A stretch of 64,000 nucleotides of DNA from Prostheceraeus crozeri (taxonomy: Eukaryota > Platyhelminthes > Polycladida > Euryleptidae): contig CAJQUW010009089.1 in NCBI GenBank assembly GCA_907163375.1, positions 50,246 through 114,245 on the forward strand. Reading direction: 5' to 3'. Below the pieces are notes generated by a model that had not been told where the DNA came from, searched no databases, and worked only from the letters and a program-made list of their open reading frames with translations. The position numbers and the translations under genes are program-made. The stretch's first letter is position 1, and each line of letters begins with the position of its first letter. This document shows positions 45,436 to 55,840 of the stretch, in pieces.

Positions 45436-45472
45436 GCCCCTGAGGAAGCGCGAAGGCGTGAAACGTCGGGCC
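45436..45472 (+). ncRNA. Hammerhead-ribozyme-like motif, right arm
   Basis: Plus-strand copy of the motif: TTGCCC, CTGAGGA, AGCGCGAAGGCGT, GAAACGTC, GGGCC. Core blocks and the stem I pairing GCCC/GGGC are kept. Because the two copies lie in opposite orientation, each transcript strand of the palindrome contains one such motif. Confidence 0.6.
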
Positions 45473-45496
45473 TGTAAATAGTTTTATATGACGTTA

Positions 45497-46539
45497 TAGT
45501 TATATGCCATGATTACACTGTAGAATAAAAAATTAACTGCCACTTCAATTTCTGCAGCAGCAATCTACATGCCTTCTTTGAAAAAGAGAATTCCAAATCG
45601 CTGCAGTCGTGACCCGTGAGTATCTCAATAAATAAGCCATGATACTAGGTGTCCATGAAATCTTCCAGCCACTGTCCACAGTTAGCAATCTCCAGACTAA
45701 GCAGAATATTTCCTGTCTCTGCATGCGCATTGTACAATATAGAAGTCATCATTTCGCCCGCAAATAGATGAAATTCGTAGATAACGTCTACCAAGCCCGC
45801 TATTCGGCCAGAGATTTTGTCACAGGCATACAATAGTATTCTTGCCTTCTTCTTTCAAGTATCAGACATGGAAATCAACACACAGTTTCTAAGGGAGAAA
45901 AAAGACGACTATGTGTCGTCACCACAGATGTTTCATCCTTTCATCAGCAATAATAAAGTAAGCATTGCCGTTGTATGCTATACTTGTGATACCTTAAAAC
46001 GAATCAATGTAAATTTCTCCTGACCATAAAAGTGATCATTTATGTTCTTACGTTTCCATTTGCCCGCCACTTGACTCCACCAACTGTCTGTTGGCGTAGA
46101 TGTAAATCTTGGATTCAGTAAACACAAGTGCGCAGACGAGACAAAAAAAGCATATTTAAAAACCATGTTGGTCCTGAAATCGTGTGAACTGACACACAAA
46201 ATTACACTGGTGGAGATTCAAGTTTTTTCGAAGAGCTTCATGTCTCGGCTACAGATGATAAAACCACCTACTTCAGGAATATGAAAGATTTTTATGTGCG
46301 TCAATTTTGCGCATTATATCAGTGTTCCCAAGATCAATGCGATATAAATTTAGAATGGAATTTACCATTGTATCAATAGCAAACACATGAATTTTTGCAA
46401 TCAATTGCCATTTCCATGATGAAAATTTATTTTCTTTCCAGTGTTCAACTCTTCAATGAAGATATTCGGTTGAATAATCCACTAGAATTTGCGTCACACA
46501 CACCATGATTTCATATAATGAACAAATTATCCTATTTAA
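45497..46539. other. Intronic stretch, no gene recognised
   Basis: Several frames of 60 to 73 codons without motif; nothing supported. Confidence 0.45.
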
Positions 46540-47897
46540 CGCGTCGTCGGATAATTTGTACCATCGCCTTCTAAACTATGACAATGATCCTGTTTTATTT
46601 ATAATATCAAATAACATCGGTTCTTTCAAAATATCAGTTTTCCGTGTAATAAGGTACTTCATGTGGTGATCTTCGAGCCTCTAACCTTGAAAAGGCTTCA
46701 TCAACTTTGAATATAGATTGGGATGAGACAATGAAAAGCCGTGATTTAAATGAACAGTGTGATTTATTTTACTCTTATTTGAATAATGCCATAGACTTCT
46801 TACCCTTTGATTTAGTGAAGCGACGATCCTGTGACAAACCTTCGATAACAAACGTAATAAAGGTTGCGATCAACAAAAGATACAATGTATATAGACGTAA
46901 AGATTGGGCAACTTACTCCCATTAGAAGAAAAAGGTGAAAGACTTGATTTTTGAAGCTAAACGGAGATGGAGTAGTCGCCTAATGTCCAATCGATCAATA
47001 TGGGATATCAAAAAAAGTGTCATCGATAGTAAAGTTCATAATGATCAGTGGCTACCTCAGTGTGAACCAAATATGTCTATCCGCGACATCTTGCAATTGG
47101 TGAATTTGACTTCAGAATTTATATTTGATCCCATGATTGAAAGGCCGTTACCATTTATTGTGCCTTTTCTATTTACTGAACTTCAAGTGTATAATCTATT
47201 AACCAACATCTCTGATAATGTGCCGTCAATTTTATGGTCAAAGCTAGCGCATTTCTTGACAAAACCATTGACAATTATGTACAATAAATGTCTGTGCTGC
47301 GGATTTGCCAGTATTGTGGAAAAAAGCGGATATAATTATTTTTTCCAAAGACCAATTATCCACCAAACTTGAAAAGTATTCGGCCAATTTCCCTATTACC
47401 TATCCCTGAGAGAATTTTTGAAAAACAGCTGATGAAATACATGGGTAAAGTTTTTGCTTCCAAGATCGACAAATACCAGTTTGGATATCGAGTTGGCAGC
47501 TAAACTGCATGTGCTCTACTCAATATTGAGGATTACGTAACTCGCAATTTGCAGCTTAGCGACATTACTGCTTGTCATCTTTTGTCTCTAGACGTAGCAA
47601 AGGGCTTCGAACAAATTTCATTTCGCTTGCTTCAAAAAAACTGCATCATAACTTCCTTCGTATGTAATTATCTAACAAGGAGATTTCAACGGACGAGATG
47701 ACCTTCTTCCAGTTCTCAGTGGCGTGCCACAAGGCTCATCGCTCAGTCCGGTCATATTCGCTTACTTTACGTCTGATTTAATACTCCGAAGTACACGACA
47801 CCGAAGCGGACGACATTCTTATTGCAGGAACTATTTCCAAAACTACTACTAGTAGTCCTATTTTGCCAGTTTATTTCGATGTCATAGATTGGGCTAT
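46540..47897 (+). pseudogene. LINE (CR1/L2-type) reverse transcriptase, 5' and central part
   Basis: Plus-strand frames in order: MNIDWDETMKSRDLNEQCDL; KVKDLIFEAKRRWSSRLMSN; NMSIRDILQLVNLTSEFIFD; LAHFLTKPLTIMYNKCL; ERIFEKQLMKYMG; DKYQFGYRVGS; and SGVPQGSSLSPVIFAYF. This is the order of a LINE reverse transcriptase (the pre-RT linker, the LRPISLLP region, the QFGFRxxxST block and the SGVPQGSxLxPxLF block). There are several stops and frame changes, and the YxDD catalytic block is not seen before the SINE insertion at 47898. It is a dead copy. Confidence 0.8.
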
Positions 47898-48104
47898 TTT
47901 TTTTTACGGATTTTACGTCACTTTTTACCCCTACTGGGGTCTTGGACGGTGCTGACTTAAGTCAGACTCTGTTTGGAGCGTTGTGGTGCTTTGTAGTCCG
48001 GATGCCCTTCCTGCCGACTTCCAATGACACTTTCCGGGTTCGACCTCTGGACTATGAGATCGCTAGTCCAAGTACGCAACCACTGTGCCACGGACACCAC
48101 ACAC
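47898..48104 (-). mobile_element. tRNA-derived SINE inserted in the LINE
   Basis: A 207-bp minus-strand copy flanked by GGCTAT on both sides (47892-47897 and 48105-48110). It has A-box TGGCACAGTGG, B-box-like GGTCGAACCC, the body CATTGGAAGTCGGCAGGAAG and GGCATCCGG, and a 3' end of about nine A. It is the best preserved of the four copies and lets the family be defined: tRNA-related head, GGAAGTCGGCAGGAAGGGCA body, poly-A tail. Confidence 0.85.
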
Positions 48105-48790
48105 GGCTATACAAAAGAAAATGCTAATAAAAGAAGAGAAATGTGCTCAAATATTTATCACAGCTTCAAAGTCCTATGATTTTTCATGCTATTCCATACC
48201 ATCTCTTCCTGTTCAGACATCCCTAAAATTTCTCGGCGTAATTATTGACGAACATCTAAAATGGAATTTACACGTGGACCAAATCACAAAAAAGGCATCT
48301 TCGAAGCTTTCTGTTCTAAGGCAGCTTAAAGCCTTCGTTGACAATGATGCACTCACCAGTGTGCTATTCGAGGAGTAGTGGAGTATGTGGCTCCCTTATT
48401 TGTAAATCTGCAGCAGAAACAATCCAATCAGATTGAAAGGGTGCAAGACCTCGCTCACAAAATTATATGTGGATCCTCGAACTGTGAATGTGCTAAATTC
48501 ATTCCTCTACAATATCGCCGACTGATAATGGGTCTCAAAGTATTTCACAAACTTGTCACAGACAATTCCCATCCCTTGTATTATTTAAAACCAGAACTGA
48601 ATTTGTATTCAAATACTTACAGAATGCCAAGTGTTTCGGGATCAATTCAACACAAAGCCTTCCTCACAACCATGATACGACTTGCCAACAGTGGATCTTC
48701 TTGAATTTGTATGACTTGTTGACTTTGTTAATTGTTATCTTGATTTGTAACCTTATTGTGCGTTCGATGGAAATTTTGATGCCTCACGAT
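48105..48790 (+). pseudogene. LINE reverse transcriptase, 3' part
   Basis: Continuation of the LINE after the SINE: MLIKEEKCAQIFITASKSYD, then SLKFLGVIIDEHLKWNLHVD, KASSKLSVLRQLK, a stop, and MEYVAPLFVNLQQKQSNQIE then RVQDLAHKIICGSSNCECAK. FLGVxIDExLxW, SKLSVLRQL and YxAPLFV..Q..QIERVQ..A are the conserved C-terminal motifs of this class of LINE. The frame ends near 48704 and is followed by an A+T-rich tail. One stop and one frame step lie inside. Confidence 0.8.
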
Positions 48791-48825
48791 TCACAATATT
48801 GAAGCAATGCTCAAATATACGATTA

Positions 48826-49040
48826 TGCTCCATATGTTATGTATGGGTGTTGGGCAAGGACGAGATTATGGAGGAAACCGCTTTTCCCTCCCGAGTATGC
48901 ACTTTTTGTGATTCGAGCGTCTGCAGTCTGGTTAATAATCAGCCAATATCTAATCCACTTGCGACCTCCATGTAGCTGGATTACAGGTGTTCGCCACACA
49001 CCCTGTCGGCTAATTATTATCATTATTATATCGTGAATCA
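48826..49040 (+). mobile_element. Possible short retroposon with ATT tail
   Basis: About 200 bp with even base composition (gctggattacaggtgttcgc) ending in an ATT/ATC-type repeat (taattattatcattattata) near 49035. The ending resembles the LINE tails at 42574 and 30371. No promoter boxes were identified. Confidence 0.3.
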
Positions 49041-51009
49041 TGCGAATCACAAATTTACCCGGGCATAGCTGCAACTGTAAATAGGGAGTTGTGTCGATGT
49101 TGAGAGATGTGAACTAGGCGTGCTGATGATTCCTGATATTGGATGAAATGGCAGATATTCAGGGCTGTTCCCATTTTTCAACTGAGGATGAAACTCAATA
49201 TTTAATTGTTTTATTTACATTTTGTTTGCAAAAATGTCCCGGGATAACTTTCTCGCAACTCTTATAGGTGCAGTAACGACAAGTCAGAAAAAAGTGATAT
49301 TTAAGCAAGACCCACAGAAATTAACTCAATATGAATATTATGTTCTTACAACTCGAATGATGATGTCAATTAGTCTTTCTCTAGTTAATAATTTGAAATC
49401 ACTAGAAAGCTTCATATGATAAAATCGTGTCTCAATTCTCACGTATCTGTCATGTTGGTAGCTACCAGCTACTCATCAAGCTGCTATGAAAATTGTAGGC
49501 TGCTTCTGATGAGAATGTTGGGTGAAGTAACCATGAAAGCGTGCGCGTGCACATCAATGCAGCAATCAACAAAACTTCAACTTTTCAGCTTTGGAAAAAG
49601 GCAAAATGTACAAAAAGTAGTTAACGGGGACAAATTTCACGTCATTATGATAATACAAATCGAAGCAAAAAGAATGAAGACAGTCAATCGCATTCTATTT
49701 CCCGAAGCACTTTTGCGGTCTCTCATGCAGTAGGAGCGACCATAATCATTTGAATGAACATGGAGAATACAAATTGCGTTGGTAAATAGATTTGAAAATA
49801 TAGAAGATGTCTTGCACTGTTGCGAACCGGGATTGCACCGGGTCAAGATCCGGGATCCGGCGGAGAGCGTTTATGATGAGATCTTGATGGTCATTAATGC
49901 TGTGGAAAATCCTATTTAATGATAGAAGTTATAAAAGTTATAGAACCTCAAACTTGTTCTTCTCGGTACTCACTTAGAGTTGGGAGTGGCAGCCGAGAGT
50001 GCGAATATAAATCTCAATAGAAATGAATCCAGGAATATCTGTAGCTCGGTGTTGAATGACCATCTATTAATGAGCAAAAAAGATGAAGTAACGTTTTCAT
50101 CCTTTGTTCAGTCTAATTGTCATGTTACCGTTGTAGACTTGTGACCACTGCGCCCGCTTTATCAATCCACACCGAAGAATGAATGGCCATTCATGACTTT
50201 CAAAGCTAATAACATAAAACATATCCATTGTGCTTCTCCAAACATATGATATTGATCCAACTGCCTTACACTTACAAAGAACAATAGCTGTAATTATCAA
50301 TAAGTCCGTAACAGTTGGATATGCGCATATTAGTTAAATAAACACAAATAAAAGTAAGTCTGCTGTCCTTCCTTTCTTATAATTAAATAAACTTGCTTAT
50401 CGTAGTTGAAATTGTTTTTTCGATTGGCAATCATGATAAATGTAAACTTAATTAATTCAGAAATTCAGTTTCAGTTATCATGTCTTAAGAAAGAGTACAT
50501 ATTTCTTTTTGCTCAGTCTCAGATTGTATTACCGATATTTTAGATCCATTGTTATTTTGTGATGATATTTTGTAAAAAAGGTTATAACAACTGAGAACCA
50601 GTGTGACAACTGCAAATGGCGATAGTAAAATCCTAGCATTTCAATATCACTTAATTAGTATGTTTTTATGTATTATGAAGCGCATAAGTCAAACTTAGTC
50701 TCAGGAACCAGACTATTCAATGTTTCATGATAATGAAACCGAATTACATGCAGTTTCATCACTTTTGATCATAGGATCCGGGTGGTTGCAAAAACCCGTG
50801 TATTTGCAATCCCTGGTTGCGAAATGCATACAACAATGAATGAATTTTCAATTGAACTTTCGCACACAACGAAAAGCATGACAAAATCATGATTAACTAG
50901 AAAATCTGCAATATGAAGTTGACGTCGCATGAATTAGTCAGTGACATTCTGAGCGAGCATGTAATCAATATTCAAAGAATATTTCATTTCACATAACTCG
51001 CTTTCTCAC
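49041..51009. other. Intron; possible degenerate TIR pair at 49818 and 50822
   Basis: GCGAACCGGGATTGCA near 49822 has an approximate inverted partner TGCAATCCCTGGTTGCG near 50808. Neither target duplication nor coding frame was found. The rest shows nothing. Confidence 0.35.
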
Positions 51010-51122
51010 CTCTTTCTTCGAGCTGCTCCTACTGGGTGACTTTGAAGACGATTTCTTCAATTCACTCCCCGAGCTTCCGGATGTGTTGTTAGTTGCGTTC
51101 GATTTCCCAAACCGTTTGCTTC
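51010..51122 (-). CDS. RGS12: RGS12/14-like exon: Ser/Lys-rich linker
   Basis: A 113-bp minus-strand exon, acceptor cgttgtcatcatttcag and donor GTGAGA. After two bases completing a codon it encodes SKRFGKSNATNNTSGSSGSE then LKKSSSKSPSRSSSKKE and ends in phase 0, matching the phase-0 start of the Ras-binding-domain exon at 42665. Of three frames only this one is open. A basic, serine-rich stretch between the RGS and first Ras-binding domains is a feature of RGS12/14 and fly loco and is likely to be phosphorylated and disordered. Sequence alone would not identify it; the strand, phase, location and composition do. Confidence 0.7.
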
Positions 51123-51327
51123 CTGAAATGATGACAACGGTGATGTTAAGGAGCAGCACGGAAAACATGACAAAAACGTGAAATCATTGCTTTGCGTTGA
51201 TGAAGTTTCCAATTATCAATTCATACGAATATTTGACAAGCGTTACAGGACGACTATTCCTTTTCAGAATCTGCTGTTAATTGGGCAACAGGTGCAATAG
51301 CAAATGTCCACAATAAATAGCATGAAG
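51123..51327 (-). other. Intron upstream of the linker exon
   Basis: Contains the acceptor and polypyrimidine tract; nothing else. Confidence 0.4.
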
Positions 51328-51344
51328 AAGTCAGCGGTCACGTG

Positions 51345-51992
51345 CAGACACGTCACGGTAGCTCACGTGCCCGGGCCGCGTCTGGGCCTGTTATTTTGCA
51401 ACTAACACGGGCCTGTGCCCGGCCTGAAAATTCGTCACTTTCATTTAGTCAGCTTGTAACGATCAATTGAATAATAGTTGCTTTTCTCAATACTGATGGT
51501 CATAGCCAGAACTAGTCGCGAGGGCCAGAAAAGCATTTTTTCGTTGAGTAGTATAAATTCAAGTCTGAATTCAAGCGTGCACGGTTAGTGAAATTGAGAT
51601 CGTGAGACCCGTGTGGAAAATACTTCAATTTGACAAATGTTTTTTATGATATGAAATAAAGTAGACAGTTGTAGTCCGTGTTCTGTAATTCTGCTGATTT
51701 ACGCTTCTTTGACCTTGACCAGTCGTGTGAGACAAAGGCAGACGAATATCTCCTTGTCAATCTCCGACTTGTTGATGTTTGCATCATTTTTACAAAGCCT
51801 ATGACAAAATGCAAGTCAAAGTCGCAAATTTTATACATCAAAAGTCAGATATTCATGAGTTAATCATAATGGTATAACAAATACAGTATTATAAAGGCCT
51901 GTGTATTACATATGACAAAAGCATTAATTACGGGCGGAGCAGCTCGAGATGAGAGAAGACGGGCCTGAACCCGAAAATTCAGGCCCATTTAC
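51345..51992. mobile_element. GGGCCTG-ended insertion flanked by a 17-bp direct repeat
   Basis: AAGTCAGCGGTCACGTG occurs at 51328-51344 and 51993-52009. The 648 bp between have G+C-rich, partly inverted ends (cgggcctgtgcccggcctga on the left; gggcctgaacccgaaaattc on the right) rich in GGGCCTG, and an A+T-rich centre with no coding frame. The ends resemble hAT-like non-autonomous elements, but a 17-bp duplication is too long for hAT, so the mechanism is open. Confidence 0.5.
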
Positions 51993-52009
51993 AAGTCAGC
52001 GGTCACGTG

Positions 52010-53044
52010 TTGAATGCTTTGCTTGGTCACCGTCATGACGTTACTCCGAGCACCAAGAGCAGCAGTTCGATGATTCTGTCCATTTGATATTCATTTGTTG
52101 CTTGATTGGTCATTATCGGTCTCCTGCAGCTATCAATTCATGCCTAATGATATTTTCCTAAAGGAGCATCTAAATAGGGTTGTAATCTCTTCGATATCGA
52201 GGATCATGCAAGAGGGATTATGCAACCGTTCTATTATGTCTATTTATCGGAAGTTTCCGATTTCTTCAGATTCGAAGCATGACTAATTCTGAGAGAGAGG
52301 AGTTGGTGAGATCTGTTGCATGAAAATTCTTCGTGTAGATGAATAAATGCTACAAAGATGGCTGCGCGTATTTAAATACTGTTCACCAAAGAAGGACTAT
52401 CTAAAATATTCCGGAATGAGACGATACTAAACGTCCAACTAACATCGCTTTCTGTCCACATTAACAAAAAGCTGATAGAGAGCGGCATCATTACTCTAGA
52501 CCTTGGATCTCATTTTGACTGACTTCGGCTCATATTTCTCCGATTTGCTTCCTGACATTAGTTTGCTGTTCGGGATGGATGGCAGAAAGATTGCGGGCGT
52601 TTTTTCATCATGTTGACGGCTTGGTGTCCACCATCTACAACATTGGGGTTCTATAGCGAATAAACCAGATAACCTACCGAAATAATGCCAGGTTCCGATT
52701 CGAATAAAGACCTGTCTGACATTCAAAATTCATTCTTCAACGAAATGGACACTTTGCGGTATCACAGATGGAAGTCGGACACCGGTCAACATAATATTAT
52801 GCTCAGCTTTCATTTTTGAGGAAATTGCTGTCGTCTCACAAATAAATGAACATGAAGACATGGCAGAGGGCGGGAGGACCATAATTCAGGACAGAATGCA
52901 AAATAACTCAATTCTCTCCCGATAAATATAATGCCGAGCAAATCGAGCGTTCCGTCATTGACAGAAAACATTCTGCCGAAATGTCTGGCGTGCTTGTCAA
53001 TAATGTCAATGATATATATATGATCATAATTGTCAATGATAATA
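52010..53044. other. Unassigned; weak exon candidate at 52495
   Basis: On the minus strand 52495-52654 has a good acceptor (tttattcgctatag) and a serine/lysine-rich open frame (SGSKSEKYEPKSVKMRSK), but the frame meets TAG just before the only donor, so I do not call it an exon. Confidence 0.35.
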
Positions 53045-54447
53045 TACTCATTGACATAATTAATGAAACAAACTATCATTGGCTTGAAGTGAAGTTTGTT
53101 TCATTTTTTTCTCAGGTATGATGCAATATCTCGCTTTCTATGTATTACCATTCAACACATTAGAGAATGGAGAAAGATCTATGGTGGTCAAATTTCAAAT
53201 TTTGATATCGATACAACTGTCACAATTGCTTTTACAAATTGAACATAAACGTGAACTGAAATCCAGCTTTTGTAAAATAAAGTGGCACACGATCAGTTTA
53301 CCAGAGGTATGGCTATTGGAATGATTCGTTGTGGTAGAAGTTGTGCGAGTGTTGCCGAAGAGCTGCAACTATCGAGAGTCATTGTTTGGAGGTGGGGGTG
53401 TCGATGGAAAGCAGGAGGAGATGTTAAAAAGAAGAAGGGATCTGGTCGACCAAGAAAGTCTGCAGGAAGGACAGATGCACGTCTAGTTTTAGCTGCAAAG
53501 AGGAATAGATTTGTGTCAGTCTCAAAGCTAGTCGTACACTGGAAGAGTGCCTCAAATATAGACTGTAGCGTTCGAACGGCTTACCGAAGATTGCGAGAAG
53601 CTGGAATTCAATCGCGACGACCAGCTGTCCTAATTCCATTGAGTTCTGAGCACCACAGAAGACGTGTTGCCTGGTGTGATGCCCATCGCTCATGGAATGA
53701 CCATCACTGGCAGAAAGTGTTGTGGACAGATGAATCGAGATTCACTCTGGATTTCAATGACGGTCGTGTCAGAGTACATCGTCTTCCAAGTGAACGCTTT
53801 GCCCCATTCTGTATTAAAGAACACGACAGATATGGTGGTGAAGTGTCATGCTGTGGGGTGGCATTTGGCATGGCGGACGAACAACAGCAGTCATCATCAA
53901 AGGCATGTTGACTGGAGAGAGGTATCTCAATGAAATTGTGCTTCCTGTTGTTGCCCCAGTGGTCAGGGTGGAGGATCTCGTCTTCCAAGACGACAACGCA
54001 AAACCACATCGCTCCTCGGCTGTCATTGCCACTGTTAGGAGATTGAACATTCAAACCCTTGACTGGCCTGCACGCTCACCTGACTTGTCACCCATTAAAC
54101 AAGACTGGGACGAGCTTGGGCGGCGAGTGAGAGACCGCTATTCACTTCCACCAATGTCGCTGAAAATTCTCTCTGAAAGATTGACAGAGCAGTGGCTTCT
54201 CCTTGAAACATCCTTCATTCAGAAACTTTGTGAATCCATGCCATCTCGGATTACTGAATGTATTGGAGCTAGAGGGGGGCACACGCGCTATTAAAGTTGA
54301 ATCTGCTACATGCGTTGTTTTTCTGTGTTAGCGACTTGGTGGAGATTGTGATTAAATTATCAAGGTATCATACGTACATGTATATTATACCAGTCAAAAA
54401 GAAAGAAGTTAAAGAAGTAAATGTTTGAAAAATTTTGTCAATGAATA
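53045..54447 (+). mobile_element. Tc1-like transposon, nearly full length
   Basis: A 1403-bp unit bounded by imperfect terminal repeats, TACTCATTGACATAATTAAT on the left and, reversed, TATTCATTGACAAAATTTTT on the right, each flanked by TA. The size is normal for Tc1. It holds an almost complete transposase gene (53282-54294). The repeats are about 75 percent matched, so the bounds are less certain than the gene. Confidence 0.65.
53282..54294 (+). pseudogene. Tc1-like transposase, one frameshift, catalytic E lost
   Basis: A cut-and-paste DDE transposase acting on TA sites. The start is ATG 53282: MAHDQFTRGMAIGMIRCGRS, with a paired-like helix-turn-helix (SCASVAEELQLSRVIVWRW), then the GSGRPRKS linker, and the second helix-turn-helix (SVRTAYRRLREAGI). 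The first catalytic aspartate is in WTDESRF. A frame change near 53848 moves to MLWGGIWHGGRTTAVIIKGM. The second aspartate is in VFQDDNAKPHRS. The third residue should be glutamate 35 positions on, in the motif NPIEHxWDELGRRV; here it is lysine (SPIKQDWDELGRRV). The C-terminus is complete (CIGARGGHTRY). So the copy is dead by one frameshift and an active-site substitution. Confidence 0.9.
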
Positions 54448-55840
54448 TATATGCAATTGCACATGTAGATGTTGGGAGAGGATTGAATTCCTTTGCATTG
54501 GATATGACATACGACTGTGGTTTGTTCTTTGCTGCAGTGAGCACACGGTCTTTCAGCTAATACAAAAAGCCAAAAATAGTCAAACATCTTCCCGTTTAGT
54601 CCCCAAATTGAACTATTATCACACTCATGATTGCTCTCTCCCTACATGTAACTCCTTTCAGCAACGCATGAACGCATCGATGCCATAACCTGATTGACAA
54701 CGATAATAATTTGTGTGAACGTGAATAAAGTTCATTGAAACTTCTGAATTGTGCATTTTTCGTACAAGCTAATTTGCATCACAAATATGAAAAAGTACCG
54801 TTGAACCATTGAACCAATTGGGATTCGGACTGATTTATTGATAGATTTCAACACTGAACGACTGTTTGGTGAGCAATTCACCAGAAATCAGAAATTTCTG
54901 AAAAGCTACCTACCAATCAGTCGTCAACAGTGCTATTGTCATTTTAATGGTCATCAAGCAACTGCGTCAACAATGTGCGACCGAGCAATCAGTTGAGAAT
55001 GGAATTGCTAGAATGCAGATGAGCCTTAATTAAGACAGTATGAGTTACCTCACTCACTTAATGCAGAGCTGCTTCTACCGAAATAGTATTTATAGATGAT
55101 GCGGCGGATCAAGCCTTACAATTTCACATAAAACGGACTCGGACCAAACATTGCTTAGGCTTTAGACAGAGAATTTCAAGAAGTGTTACCAAAACCATTC
55201 AAACGCAAATTCACTGAGACAGACAAATCGAATTCAAACAAATTTCTGTCAAAACTTCATTATCAAAGGAAGGAAATTGGCATAATTGCATCTGAAATAG
55301 AATGCCGCATTGAAAATGACACTTAATTGGCTTAGAAATTACATCAAAAATTGATTAGAGCTCTCAATGCTGTACTGTTCAAGTGTTATATTGGAAACAG
55401 GGAATATGAAAGATATCACCGATTATTTCTGGTCGTTAGAACCAATTAGTGCCCTACATAGATTAGAACCAGGAAATTGGATGATCATGCACGATCTCAA
55501 CTGTCTGCTAATCAAAATCAGATAATGACATATCCGGTGATTTCCTGAGACAAAAGATGTTATAATTTCTAGCAAATTTAACATTTCAATTTTATCGGCA
55601 GCTTGTGAAGCTTCAAAGAGCGATGATTTGATTTGAGGTTCTCACAATGTCTGGTTGTTACACAATAACACTGACAATCGGGTGCCCCAACATCTTTTCA
55701 ACTTTTCAACCAAATTTCCCCCGGACAATAGAGAACGATATTCTTAAAGCGCAAGCATTGAAAACTGATTGTTGATTAATGTCTATTGCGCAAACACTTG
55801 CTTTTAAATACCGAAATATTTCATACCTTTAGAAAAAACA
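54448..55840. other. No gene recognised
   Basis: One 87-codon plus-strand frame (54425-54688) without motif; the rest is A+T-rich. Confidence 0.45.

Larger units (their letters stand above)
44530..45496 (-). mobile_element. Penelope-like palindrome, two inverted 3' ends
   Basis: Two arms of about 292 bp (44530-44821 and 45202-45496) are close inverted copies around a 380-bp centre. Each arm holds the end of a GIY-YIG coding frame, the stop and the downstream non-coding part with a hammerhead-like motif; the left arm plus centre contains the longer coding remnant. The arms are about 95 percent identical. Penelope-like elements are known for such inverted or partly inverted copies and for ribozymes in their terminal repeats. 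The polymerase is absent, so the structure is a fossil. Confidence 0.78.
19132..51122 (-). other. RGS12: RGS12/RGS14-like gene, partial, three exons seen
   Basis: Three minus-strand exons (51010-51122, 42665-42850, 19132-19335) join in compatible phases and encode, in order, a Ser/Lys-rich linker, a first Raf-like Ras-binding domain, and the linker plus most of a second one. This is the domain order of RGS12, RGS14 and fly loco, multidomain proteins that accelerate GTP hydrolysis on Gi/o alpha subunits and tether Ras/Raf signalling. The RGS domain itself is expected upstream of 51122 on the minus strand and the GoLoco motif downstream of 19132; neither was found in the window. The introns (about 8.2 and 23.3 kb) hold nearly all kinds of transposon seen here. 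Confidence 0.8.

Noticed and set aside
49820-49865. A tRNA-like B-box (gggtcaagatcc)
   Set aside because: No A-box at the right distance and no cloverleaf; it may be part of a degenerate repeat.
52495-52654. Another RGS12 linker exon on the minus strand
   Set aside because: The acceptor is good and the peptide is Ser/Lys-rich, but the frame meets TAG before the only GTAATG donor and the phase needed for 51010 would include that stop.
52668-52960. A long plus-strand frame without ATG before the Tc1 element
   Set aside because: No start, splice signals or motif; length is within chance for this composition.
53424-54054. Minus-strand frames of 78 to 116 codons under the Tc1 transposase
   Set aside because: Shadow frames of the plus-strand transposase gene.
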